DNA of 13,093 nucleotides, from the NCBI GenBank assembly GCA_029262975.1, contig JAJCYJ010000353.1, positions 1-13,093 on the forward strand, given 5' to 3'. The position numbers were made by a program, and so were the translations under genes. Positions 1 to 6,640 of this stretch are shown here, piece by piece (position 1 is the first letter of the stretch; the number at the start of each line of letters is the position of its first letter). The notes beneath the pieces are model-generated. The model was not told the origin of the DNA. It searched no databases and saw only the letters and a list, made by a program, of their open reading frames with translations. The stretch is from Saprospiraceae bacterium. GTDB lineage: Bacteria > Bacteroidota > Bacteroidia > Chitinophagales > Saprospiraceae.

Positions 1-121
1 TTACTTTTTAGTTAATTAGGTAATATATTATATACTCGAAAGTTAAGGTATGCGGCCCATTACCATTATCATTTTTCGACTAAAACGGGGTTTTACAGTG
101 TTGAATATTGAATTAAACTTA
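1..121. other. Left-edge intergenic segment
   Basis: This AT-rich stretch lies downstream of the minus-strand glycosylase gene. I see no coding frame in it. Its only recognisable structure is a short perfect hairpin at 81-95, listed separately as a weak terminator candidate. Confidence 0.5.
81..95 (-). terminator. Possible short terminator hairpin of the glycosylase gene
   Basis: A perfect 6-bp stem (TAAAAC at 81-86, GTTTTA at 90-95) encloses a 3-nt loop and begins 27 bp beyond the stop codon of the minus-strand glycosylase gene. Read on the minus strand the stem ends in GTTTTA, which gives only a short T-run. The position fits a terminator, but the stem is short and AT-rich, so this is a weak call. 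Confidence 0.3.
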
Positions 122-799
122 TTAAGATAAGTGTTGCTCCAGCTTGAGTATGTATTCATCAATATATTCTGCCTTTCTCTTAAGTCTGTATTGCATCACC
201 CACCTGGGATGAGGGAGCGGAATAATTTGATCAAAAAATCCGTGAATCTTATTGAGTTTATCCAGATATTTAAAATTTTTACCCTGGCCCATTGAATAAG
301 CGACTTCATTAGTTGCGCCAAATTTCTGCTGTGCACGGATGTTTTGGATAATATGTGGTTCAACAGCGTTCTGAAGATCTTTATCGTCATAGTAATTCAC
401 ATTTTTACCATTAGCGATAAAACCAAGTGGGCAAACGGATGTGATATAATACTTGCTGTAAAATGCCTCAGGACCGCCCATTGCAGCGATCATGTCATAG
501 ACATAAATGGAGGAGAGTTCATTTCTTTTCTGAAAAGTATTCGGGATGCCAATTTCATCTTCTAAAATCTTTGGATCTGTAAAGGGAATGCCCGTTATGC
601 CTGCTCCGAATCTGCCGGGATTAATACCAAATAGAAATATTCTTTTGTTTGTGTCACTGAAGTATTTGGTATAAAATTGATCAAATACATGCCTTGTCTC
701 TTCTTCCCCAAAAGGAAAGATTAATTCTGTGTTTTCCGGAATTTTCCAGGTTGGCTTTAGCTGTCTATGAAAATCAATTACGTGCTTTGCGAAAGTCAT
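122..799 (-). CDS. SMUG2-like uracil-DNA glycosylase family protein (DUF4918 type)
   Basis: The 225-residue protein matches the SMUG2/DUF4918 branch of the uracil-DNA glycosylase superfamily, base-excision repair enzymes that remove damaged or deaminated bases from DNA in the cytoplasm. Residues 58-70 (GINPGRFGAGITG) followed by IPFTDP match the motif 1 loop of SMUG enzymes, with Asn60 in the position of the catalytic-loop Asn. Residues 197-205 (HPRWVMQYR) correspond to motif 2, whose His contacts the substrate base. SVCPLGF at 121-127 is another family block. There is no signal peptide and the length is normal. The start is ATG at 799. It lies 93 bp downstream of the response regulator on the same strand, so co-transcription is possible, but the function looks independent. 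Family assignment is firm; substrate preference cannot be read from sequence. Confidence 0.87.
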   Translation of the reverse strand: MTFAKHVIDFHRQLKPTWKIPENTELIFPFGEEETRHVFDQFYTKYFSDTNKRIFLFGINPGRFGAGITGIPFTDPKILEDEIGIPNTFQKRNELSSIYVYDMIAAMGGPEAFYSKYYITSVCPLGFIANGKNVNYYDDKDLQNAVEPHIIQNIRAQQKFGATNEVAYSMGQGKNFKYLDKLNKIHGFFDQIIPLPHPRWVMQYRLKRKAEYIDEYILKLEQHLS

Positions 800-892
800 G
801 GATCGAAAGTAGGGTAAAGAAATGATAATCAGAAAATAGCTAGATCGAGAATCGGAAGCTGTCTTTGGATAAGGGATGCATAAAGAGAAATA

Positions 893-1633
893 TCAAGAGT
901 TATCACCCAACATCTTAAGCTGTTGCAATAGATCATCTAAATGGTTTTGGCTCACAGGAATGTAGTGATCTCCAATTGTAATAGTTTGCTTTCGGATCGA
1001 TTCAATTTTATTGATTTGAACGATAAAAGATTTGTGTAGACGCATAAATCCGGGAACTGGCAACTTCTCTTCCATGTTCTTTAGGGTTGTTTTGGTAATA
1101 ATGGGCTTCTTGGAAGAATTCAGAAATATTTTAACATAGTCTTTCATACCTTCTATGTGCGTAATATCCTTGACCACCACTTTTATAAGAGAGTAATCCG
1201 CATTGACAAAGAAATGATCATCATTCTGTTTAACGATCATTTGAGTGGGGATAGTTGTCACTTGATTTGTCTTACCATGTAAGTCTAAGGCTTTGTAGCA
1301 AGCACGGGTAAATCGCTCAATACTAACTGGTTTAACCAGGTAATCGATAACATCCAGGTTATAACTCTCGACGGCATAATTGTCATAAGCTGTAATAAAA
1401 ATGACCATGGGTTTTATCCTGAGACTTGATAAAAACGTTGTACCTAACATACCAGGCATCTGAATATCTAAAAACATCAGATCTATCGACTCTCGCTGCA
1501 GTACCTCCATTGCCTCATAGACATTTTTACAGGTAGCTACACAATGCAGGAAAGGTAATTGCTTGATATTTTCTTCCACAAGCTTGCGCGCCAGGCTTTC
1601 GTCATCAACCACCAGACATTTTAAGAGTTCCAC
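893..1633 (-). CDS. LytTR-family response regulator
   Basis: This 246-residue cytoplasmic transcription factor has a receiver domain (about 4-115) and a C-terminal LytTR DNA-binding domain (about 135-240). The receiver has the acidic pocket at Asp10-Asp11, the phospho-acceptor Asp56 in FLDIQMPG, Thr81 in FITAYD and Lys101 in LVKP. All the residues expected for phosphorylation are therefore present. The LytTR domain shows the IEGMKDYVKI block (160-169) and FMRLHKSFIV (196-205), both typical of the fold. The start appears to be GTG at 1633. No in-frame ATG lies between it and the kinase stop, and an internal start would remove the beta-1 strand and acidic pocket. It begins 19 bp after the kinase gene, so it is the kinase's cognate partner. 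Its targets are unknown; the divergent receptor promoter region is the nearest candidate. Confidence 0.93.
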   Translation of the reverse strand: MELLKCLVVDDESLARKLVEENIKQLPFLHCVATCKNVYEAMEVLQRESIDLMFLDIQMPGMLGTTFLSSLRIKPMVIFITAYDNYAVESYNLDVIDYLVKPVSIERFTRACYKALDLHGKTNQVTTIPTQMIVKQNDDHFFVNADYSLIKVVVKDITHIEGMKDYVKIFLNSSKKPIITKTTLKNMEEKLPVPGFMRLHKSFIVQINKIESIRKQTITIGDHYIPVSQNHLDDLLQQLKMLGDNS

Positions 1634-1652
1634 TCTGCTACTAATTTTATGG

Positions 1653-2687
1653 TTAATTAGTTGATGAGAGATTCAGATCCATAGTTGTAATGAACCACTT
1701 ACCATCATTTTCTAATTGTAAGTTATGATTTTGTGGATAAAGTAATTCTAATCTTCGTCTGACATTCTTCAATCCTATACCTGAACTTGGATCTTTCTCT
1801 TCCTGAATACCCTCCGTTAACTTGTTTTTCACAACTAATGACAATTTTTCATTTTCTAATTTTAAATATATATCTATCACCGGAGAGACAATCATCCCAA
1901 TACCATGCTTAAAGGCATTTTCTACAAATGGTATGATTAGCATTGGTTCGATATTAAGCAGTTCACTTTTAGCATCAATCTGCATTTTGATTTCAACATC
2001 TTCTTCAAAACGAACTTTTTGTAACTCCACATAATTGACCAAATAGGCTAATTCCTTATTAAGAGGGACCTGAGTATCTGATGATTCATAGAGCATATAT
2101 CGCATTAATTCTGAAAGTCTGATAGTGACAGATTCAGCAAGGTTTGGTTTGTTCCTGATTAAGTAGACAAGGCTATTGAGTATATTAAAAATGAAGTGAG
2201 GGCTTATCTGTGACCTTAGAAAGGAGAGTTCTGATTTCAATTGTTCTTCCTGCGCCTCCTGCATCGCTTGCTCCCTGTCCTGAAGGAAAAAGAAAAACCC
2301 ATAGGCAGTACTAACACCAGTAGAGAAAAGGACCCCAAGTAGTAACCATGAAAAGTCCCAATGTCGTCTGATTAAATCAGGAGGGAAGACAACTTCTTTA
2401 AGGGCAGTTTGAAAGATCGTAGCTATAACCACAAGGAGTGTTAGGTATACTAAAAAGACACCTATTCCCTTTTTCTTGTAAATCCGGGGGATTAACCAAT
2501 GAGCATTGAATAAAAAAAATGGAATGTGAGAAAGCGTAATAGGTATGATGGCGACATCATATCTCCTCCATAATTCTCCATCCGGACCGCTAATAAAAGG
2601 ATATACGATCCACGATGTCCAAAAAACCACATGAAAAAGGTAGAGGAACTTTTGATTGGATGATATGGTCTTTCCAAATAATTTCAC
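1653..2687 (-). CDS. LytS/YehU-type membrane sensor histidine kinase
   Basis: The 344-residue protein has four predicted membrane helices in its first 135 residues (about 13-33, 44-66, 76-97 and 113-135), a short coiled linker (about 136-155), and a His_kinase plus HATPase core. The phospho-acceptor is His164 in SQISPHFIFNILNSL, the family motif with Ser162 where Asn is most common. The N-box is PFVENAFKHGI with Asn257, and the G-box is GIGLKNVRRRL (303-313). It has no periplasmic sensor domain, so any signal is sensed through the membrane helices, as is usual for this group. The start is GTG at 2687. A stop codon lies four codons upstream and no in-frame ATG precedes the first helix, so GTG is strongly favoured. 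It is the first gene of a two-gene operon with the LytTR regulator. Confidence 0.93.
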   Translation of the reverse strand: MKLFGKTISSNQKFLYLFHVVFWTSWIVYPFISGPDGELWRRYDVAIIPITLSHIPFFLFNAHWLIPRIYKKKGIGVFLVYLTLLVVIATIFQTALKEVVFPPDLIRRHWDFSWLLLGVLFSTGVSTAYGFFFFLQDREQAMQEAQEEQLKSELSFLRSQISPHFIFNILNSLVYLIRNKPNLAESVTIRLSELMRYMLYESSDTQVPLNKELAYLVNYVELQKVRFEEDVEIKMQIDAKSELLNIEPMLIIPFVENAFKHGIGMIVSPVIDIYLKLENEKLSLVVKNKLTEGIQEEKDPSSGIGLKNVRRRLELLYPQNHNLQLENDGKWFITTMDLNLSSTN

Positions 2688-2720
2688 GAGCGCGTTCTAT
2701 TTGTATTTCTATATAATTAG

Positions 2721-2757
2721 ATCGAATGTTAAAATATCGAATGTTAAAATATCGAAT
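2721..2757. repeat. 15-bp tandem repeat, about 2.5 copies
   Basis: The unit ATCGAATGTTAAAAT occurs perfectly at 2721-2735 and 2736-2750, followed by a partial copy ATCGAAT at 2751-2757. It lies 34 bp upstream of the kinase start codon. Direct repeats at a promoter can be binding sites for a dimeric regulator. LytTR proteins do bind direct repeats, but usually with a period near two helical turns rather than 15 bp. The role is therefore open. Confidence 0.85.
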
Positions 2758-2818
2758 TGGCTGTAATATTATGTCTTTTTGCATCGTCTTCTCCCGTGTT
2801 GGCGTCCTATTCCCTGAT

Positions 2819-2878
2819 TTTGTCGATATAGAGCCGCAATTAGAAGATGACCGATCTGCATATGTCATTATCGACAAA
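2819..2878. repeat. 10-bp perfect inverted repeat with 40-nt spacer
   Basis: TTTGTCGATA at 2819-2828 is the exact reverse complement of TATCGACAAA at 2869-2878. The arms share the TATCGA core of the nearby tandem repeat (2721-2757), which suggests related protein-binding sites rather than an RNA hairpin. It lies 104-163 bp upstream of the receptor start. Confidence 0.6.
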
Positions 2879-2981
2879 TAGAGACCAAATATCAGCTGTA
2901 CCACCCACCATATCTACTTCTTCTATAACTCACTTTCAATGAGCATATTTTCGAACCATCAAATCAATAAATTTCAATCAT

Positions 2982-5594
2982 ATGAATATAATTAAGTCAT
3001 TCCAATCAGTAAAAAACATTTTTACAGGATTGATCATAGTGATTTTATGTGCCACGCAAATGTACAGTCAACCAAATTCCAGAAGTTCAACGAATCCAGG
3101 TCAGATGCGCGGGAAGGCCCCAGAAGGCAGGTTTTATGGTAAGGTAGTTGATGATGAAGGAAAGGGTGTAGGCTATGCTACTGTTCAATTAGTAAAATCA
3201 GATCTTACCGATAGTAATGCTGATGTTGCGGAAGAAATGATTAGCGGTCAGATAACAGATGATAATGGAGACTTCAGCTTGACAGGTATTCCTGCTAATG
3301 GCACCTATACTTTGAAAATTTCTTTTATAGGATACGCTGAGATTAATCAATCTGTTTCTTTTAGAAATTCTGATGACAATGGCAAGGCTCCTTCAACAGG
3401 TTCGGCACGTATAAATTTAGATAAGGACCTGGGGAATATTGTCCTCACAATTGCGTCGTCAACACTTTCTGAAGTTACAATCTCTGCAGAACGGGCTGCT
3501 TTTTCACTGGCGATTGATAAAAAAGAATACAGAGTTGACAAGGATGTGATGGCTACAGGAGGAGATGCAATTGATGCACTCAAAAATATTCCATCTCTTT
3601 CTGTTGATCTCGACGGGAATGTCAGCCTGCGAAATGGATCACCACAGATATTTGTAGACGGAAGACCAACGACGCTGACTTTGGATCAGATAGCAGCTGA
3701 CATGATTGAGACCGTGGAGGTAATTACCAATCCGTCCGCTAAATATGATGCGGGTGGAGGTGCTGCGGGGATTATCAATATCGTTCTTAAAAAAGATAGA
3801 AGACTCGGATATAACGGCAATGTACGTGCCGGGACAGATACGCGGGGTGGATTGAATCTCGGATTAAATCTGAATGCCAGAGGAGAAAAAACAAATTTGT
3901 TCCTGAGCTCTTTTGCCAATCAAAGAAATAGCCGGTCAAATGGTGAAACCTTTCAACAAAATCTTACCGGATCACCCTTGACCAATAGTTACCAGGTCAA
4001 TAGTGGTAACAGGAATGGAATGTTTGGCAATGTGCGAGCTGGTATGGATTGGTTTGTTGATAATCGTAATACACTTACATTTAGTGGTAGCTATACGAAA
4101 GGGAAATTTGACCCAAGTGAAACTCTGACTACCACAGTTGATTCTCTTTTTACAAGTGGAACGAAGTCTTCCGAATACAAAAGACTATCTGAACAAGATC
4201 GCAATTTTAGAAATATAGGCGGCTCCATTCTTTTCAAACATCTTTTTCCAAAAGATGGTGCAGAATGGACAGCTGATGTCAATTTTAACAGAGTTAGATT
4301 TAGCGGCGCGAGCGATTTTATGTCTCAATTTGAGGATGGTAAAACCACGATGGAATACCAGGAAAATTTAGGCGTCGGACAATTCATAACTATTCAATCT
4401 GACTTTGTAAATCCACTTTCAGATCAAACCAAACTCGAGGGTGGTGTTCGTGCTTCTTTTAGAAAGAATGACAGTGATAATAATAATTCTTTTTTCAATT
4501 CAGTCACCCAGGAGCGCGAGCAGGTAACGAGATTGACCGATGCATTTGGATATACTGATAATGTATATGCTGCTTATGGTACTTTTAGCCATCAATTAGA
4601 CACCTGGGCATACCAGGTAGGGTTGCGCGCAGAATCAAGTTTTTATACTGGCACTATAGAAGAGACAGGTGCATCATTTGATATTGACTATCCTTTAAGT
4701 CTTTTTCCAAGTGCTTTTATCACGAAAAAGATAAATGATCAGGACAACGTACAATTGTCCTACACAAGAAGAATTAACCGACCCAACTTCTTCCAGACAT
4801 TGCCATTCACTGATATTTCAAACCCTTTGAATCCACGAAGAGGTAACACAGAGCTTCGTCCGGAATTTACAAATTCACTCGAGGTGTCTTATCAAAATAT
4901 ATTAGGAGATAACCACAATTTTCTGGTCTCTTTATATTACAAACAAGCCTCAGATCTAATCACTACCTTTTTGGTTGAAGAGTATGTCCCTGAATTAGGT
5001 ACAACTGCCATCATTGCGACATATGCCAATTCAAATAGCAGCCAGGCTTTAGGTACGGAATTAACACTTAAAAATAGTTTTGGAAAAACCTTTGAATTGA
5101 CTTCAAACTTGAATTTGTATCAATCAAGTGTAGATGCCTCAAATGTAGAAAATGAGTTAGTCATTGATCAGTTCAGTTGGTTTCTAAAAGAAAATTTAAC
5201 CGTCAAATTGCCGGCAGGGTTTACATTTCAGTTGTCAGGACAATACAGAAGTAAAGCGTCTTTTACGCCAAGTGATGGTCAGGAAAGGGGATTTGGAAGA
5301 CAATCCAGTAATTCTGCCCAGGGATATCAATTAGCTAACTGGTATGTGGACGCTGCACTTAAGAAGGATTTTATGAATCGTAATCTAACTGTAAGTGTCA
5401 ATATCAATGACATTTTTTCATCCCGTAAATCAGGAAGTTTTACAGAGTCCAACTTATTTATTCAAGAATCATTTCGTTACAGAGATCCGCAAGTAGTGCG
5501 GGTGAATGTGAGCTACAAATTTGGAAAAACAGACTTCAACCTTTTCAAACGTAAGAATAACAAACAGAACAGTCAGGGTAGTGATATGATGTAA
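2982..5594 (+). CDS. TonB-dependent receptor-like outer-membrane beta-barrel protein
   Basis: This 870-residue outer-membrane protein begins with a signal peptide (about 1-30, ending MYSQ). A carboxypeptidase-regulatory-like beta-sandwich follows (about 49-128, including GRFYGKVVDDEGKGVGYATV and ISFIGY). A TonB plug-like domain spans about 160-270, with QIFVDGRPTTL, METVEVITNPSAKYDA-type residues at 241-256, and GGAAGIINIVLKK. The remainder (about 275-850) is a beta-barrel rich in alternating strands, ending VRVNVSYKFGK plus a basic tail. This order matches the OMP_b-brl receptor family of Bacteroidota, not a classical SusC, and no SusD partner is present. I see no clear TonB box. The substrate is unknown. 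It is divergent from the LytS/LytTR operon, which may control it. It is followed by a 321-bp gap with strong inverted repeats, so it is probably monocistronic. Confidence 0.9.
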   Translation: MNIIKSFQSVKNIFTGLIIVILCATQMYSQPNSRSSTNPGQMRGKAPEGRFYGKVVDDEGKGVGYATVQLVKSDLTDSNADVAEEMISGQITDDNGDFSLTGIPANGTYTLKISFIGYAEINQSVSFRNSDDNGKAPSTGSARINLDKDLGNIVLTIASSTLSEVTISAERAAFSLAIDKKEYRVDKDVMATGGDAIDALKNIPSLSVDLDGNVSLRNGSPQIFVDGRPTTLTLDQIAADMIETVEVITNPSAKYDAGGGAAGIINIVLKKDRRLGYNGNVRAGTDTRGGLNLGLNLNARGEKTNLFLSSFANQRNSRSNGETFQQNLTGSPLTNSYQVNSGNRNGMFGNVRAGMDWFVDNRNTLTFSGSYTKGKFDPSETLTTTVDSLFTSGTKSSEYKRLSEQDRNFRNIGGSILFKHLFPKDGAEWTADVNFNRVRFSGASDFMSQFEDGKTTMEYQENLGVGQFITIQSDFVNPLSDQTKLEGGVRASFRKNDSDNNNSFFNSVTQEREQVTRLTDAFGYTDNVYAAYGTFSHQLDTWAYQVGLRAESSFYTGTIEETGASFDIDYPLSLFPSAFITKKINDQDNVQLSYTRRINRPNFFQTLPFTDISNPLNPRRGNTELRPEFTNSLEVSYQNILGDNHNFLVSLYYKQASDLITTFLVEEYVPELGTTAIIATYANSNSSQALGTELTLKNSFGKTFELTSNLNLYQSSVDASNVENELVIDQFSWFLKENLTVKLPAGFTFQLSGQYRSKASFTPSDGQERGFGRQSSNSAQGYQLANWYVDAALKKDFMNRNLTVSVNINDIFSSRKSGSFTESNLFIQESFRYRDPQVVRVNVSYKFGKTDFNLFKRKNNKQNSQGSDMM

Positions 5595-5642
5595 AGATTC
5601 AAAATTATCAGAAACACTGAATCAAATATTATATACAGATGA

Positions 5643-5665
5643 GAGAAGAAAATTATTTTCTCTTC
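5643..5665 (+). repeat. Small imperfect AT-rich hairpin after the receptor gene
   Basis: GAAAAT (5648-5653) and ATTTTC (5655-5660) are inverted around one base. Outer GAGAA/TCTTC bases extend the pairing with one mismatch and one G-U pair. It is not followed by a T-run. It may simply reflect A/T-rich composition. Confidence 0.3.
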
Positions 5666-5707
5666 GAAGCGAAAAGACAATCGAGAACTGATCCTTTGTA
5701 CGTTTTA

Positions 5708-5765
5708 ACAAATAACTTTCGTCAAAAAGGTCGAAACCTTGGAGACATTTTAGAAAATTATTTGT
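5708..5765 (+). repeat. Nested stem-loop with 13-bp outer arms
   Basis: ACAAATAACTTTC (5708-5720) pairs with GAAAATTATTTGT (5753-5765) over 12 of 13 positions. Inside, GTC (5721-5723) can pair with GAC (5744-5746), and AAGGT (5727-5731) with ACCTT (5736-5740) around a CGAA tetraloop. These elements nest without conflict, so an RNA from this strand could fold into one extended structure. It lies 113 bp beyond the receptor stop codon and directly abuts the 28-bp palindrome. It could be a 3'-end structure, a small RNA or part of a mobile repeat. Confidence 0.5.
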
Positions 5766-5767
5766 GA

Positions 5768-5795
5768 TTGTGATCCCGAGTACTCGGGATCACAA
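5768..5795. repeat. 28-bp perfect palindrome
   Basis: The half-site TTGTGATCCCGAGT is followed immediately by its exact reverse complement. The core CCCGAGTACTCGGG is much richer in GC than its surroundings. An A-run, not a T-run, follows on the plus strand (5794-5799), and on the minus strand the T-run precedes the palindrome. It is therefore not a canonical intrinsic terminator in either direction. A dispersed repetitive extragenic palindrome or a binding site for a dimeric protein fits better. Confidence 0.85.
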
Positions 5796-5805
5796 AAAAC
5801 ATTAC

Positions 5806-5822
5806 AAAGGGGCCCTTTTTTT
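5806..5822 (+). terminator. Possible weak terminator of the receptor gene
   Basis: AAAGG (5806-5810) and CCTTT (5814-5818) form a 5-bp stem around GGC, and the 3' arm runs into seven Ts (5816-5822). The stem is short, and T-rich sequence continues past it to 5836. It is the only hairpin in this gap with a T-run on its 3' side, so it is the best terminator candidate for the receptor gene despite lying 212 bp after the stop. Confidence 0.35.
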
Positions 5823-5915
5823 GGTTCGGTTTTTTTGGGCAAACAAAAAAATGAACAAGAACAATTTGAAAAATAAAAACCATTTATAAATTCATTTAAT
5901 TATAAAGTAAACAAT

Positions 5916-6488
5916 ATGTACAAGAATTTTTTAATCCTTCTTTTATGTCTTGGGACAGTGACCGGGATGACGGCACAAACCTGGAAAAGCGATAAGGCGC
6001 ATTCTAAATTGAGATTTTCAGTGACGCACTTAGGGATATCTGAAATTGACGGCGTTTTTGGAGATTTTGATGCAACGATCACTTCTTCTAAAGAAGATTT
6101 TAGTGATGCTGTAGTTGAATTAACCATAGCTACCTCAAGTGTAAATACAGGCAATGGTGGTCGCGACGGACATTTGCAGAAAGAAGATATGTTCGATGCC
6201 ATCGGGCACCCCCAAATCACTTTTAAAAGTACGTCTGTCGCAAAAGTATCAGAAAAGAACTTTACTGTGACAGGAGACTTAACAATAAAAGGAGTTACAA
6301 AATCTGTCGATCTTGAACTAGTGTTAAATGGTCTTGCAGATGATCGCCGATCTGGTGGCAAAATTGCTGGTTTTACAGCAAGCACCACATTGAATCGAAA
6401 AGATTTCGGCGTCGGAAATATGCCAGCTATGATGGTAGGCGAAGAAGTAAAAGTAAGAGCGAGCGGAGAATTTAAAGCTCAAAAGTAG
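5916..6488 (+). CDS. Secreted YceI-like domain protein
   Basis: The 190-residue protein has a signal peptide (about 1-21, hydrophobic FLILLLCLGTVTG, cleavage after TAQ) and then a single YceI domain filling the rest. Family hallmarks are the opening TWKSDKAHSKLRFSVTHLG (22-40), EIDGVFGDFDATI, the central block around HLQKEDMFDAIGHPQITFKS, TVTGDLTIKGVTKSV, and LNRKDFGVG near the end. YceI proteins are lipocalin-like beta-barrels that bind long polyisoprenoid or lipid molecules. In this protein the location should be periplasmic or extracellular. The ligand and physiological role are not predictable. The start is ATG at 5916, giving a signal peptide of normal length. It is flanked by large gaps and followed by a terminator-like hairpin, so it is probably a single-gene unit. 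Confidence 0.93.
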   Translation: MYKNFLILLLCLGTVTGMTAQTWKSDKAHSKLRFSVTHLGISEIDGVFGDFDATITSSKEDFSDAVVELTIATSSVNTGNGGRDGHLQKEDMFDAIGHPQITFKSTSVAKVSEKNFTVTGDLTIKGVTKSVDLELVLNGLADDRRSGGKIAGFTASTTLNRKDFGVGNMPAMMVGEEVKVRASGEFKAQK

Positions 6489-6540
6489 TCATCATTAAAA
6501 TGGACTTCCGCTTTTAATAATCGGATAATCGTTTTAGTAT

Positions 6541-6611
6541 AAGCCTGTCTCATGAAAAAAGTAATTTAGATAATAAGGCTTCTAATTTCTTTTATCATGG
6601 GGCGGCTTTTC
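6541..6611 (+). terminator. Long terminator-like hairpin after the YceI gene
   Basis: CATGAAAAAAGTAATTTAG (6551-6569) pairs with CTAATTTCTTTTATCATG (6582-6599) with two mismatches and one bulge, around a 12-nt loop. An outer stem, AAGCC (6541-6545) with GGCTT (6604-6608), closes the structure and runs into TTTT (6607-6610). It lies 53 bp past the YceI stop, which fits an intrinsic terminator. It also ends only 30 bp before the dioxygenase start, so it could instead act in that gene's leader. Confidence 0.55.
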
Positions 6612-6640
6612 TTGATTATATGTACATTAGAAAATATATG

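Larger units (their letters stand above)
2688..2981. promoter_or_regulatory. Divergent intergenic region between kinase and receptor
   Basis: This 294-bp gap must hold the promoters of both the minus-strand two-component operon and the plus-strand receptor gene. It contains a 15-bp tandem repeat (2721-2757), a 10-bp inverted repeat (arms 2819-2828 and 2869-2878), and five ATCGA or TCGAT words. I found no exact Bacteroidota -7 element (TAnnTTTG). The nearest is TATTTTCG at 2946-2953, one base off and without a good TTG -33 partner. Regulation by the adjacent LytTR protein is an inference from position only. Confidence 0.5.
5595..5915. other. Structured intergenic region between receptor and YceI genes
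   Basis: This 321-bp region has no coding frame I can support. It holds, in order: an AT-rich hairpin (about 5643-5665), a nested stem-loop (5708-5765), a 28-bp perfect palindrome (5768-5795), and a short hairpin running into T-rich sequence (5806-5822). The last 80 bp before the YceI gene are A/T-rich with no recognisable -7 element. The region must contain the receptor terminator and the YceI promoter. Confidence 0.6.

Noticed and set aside
2590..2904. 104-codon minus-strand frame overlapping the kinase start
   Set aside because: It overlaps the kinase coding region by about 98 bp, its repeated IRYFN residues come only from the 15-bp DNA repeat, and the residue composition is not that of a known family.
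2946..2953. TATTTTCG as a -7 promoter element for the receptor gene
   Set aside because: It differs from TAnnTTTG at one position and no TTG lies at the expected distance upstream.
2982..5594. Classical SusC-type importer of a polysaccharide-utilisation locus
   Set aside because: There is no SusD gene next to it, the barrel matches the other Bacteroidota receptor family better, and the GH3 gene is about 1.8 kb away behind two unrelated genes.
5900..6388. 162-codon minus-strand frame opposite the YceI gene
   Set aside because: It is antisense to a clear YceI protein with signal peptide and full domain. Its Ser/Pro/Val-rich translation is typical of a reverse-strand shadow.
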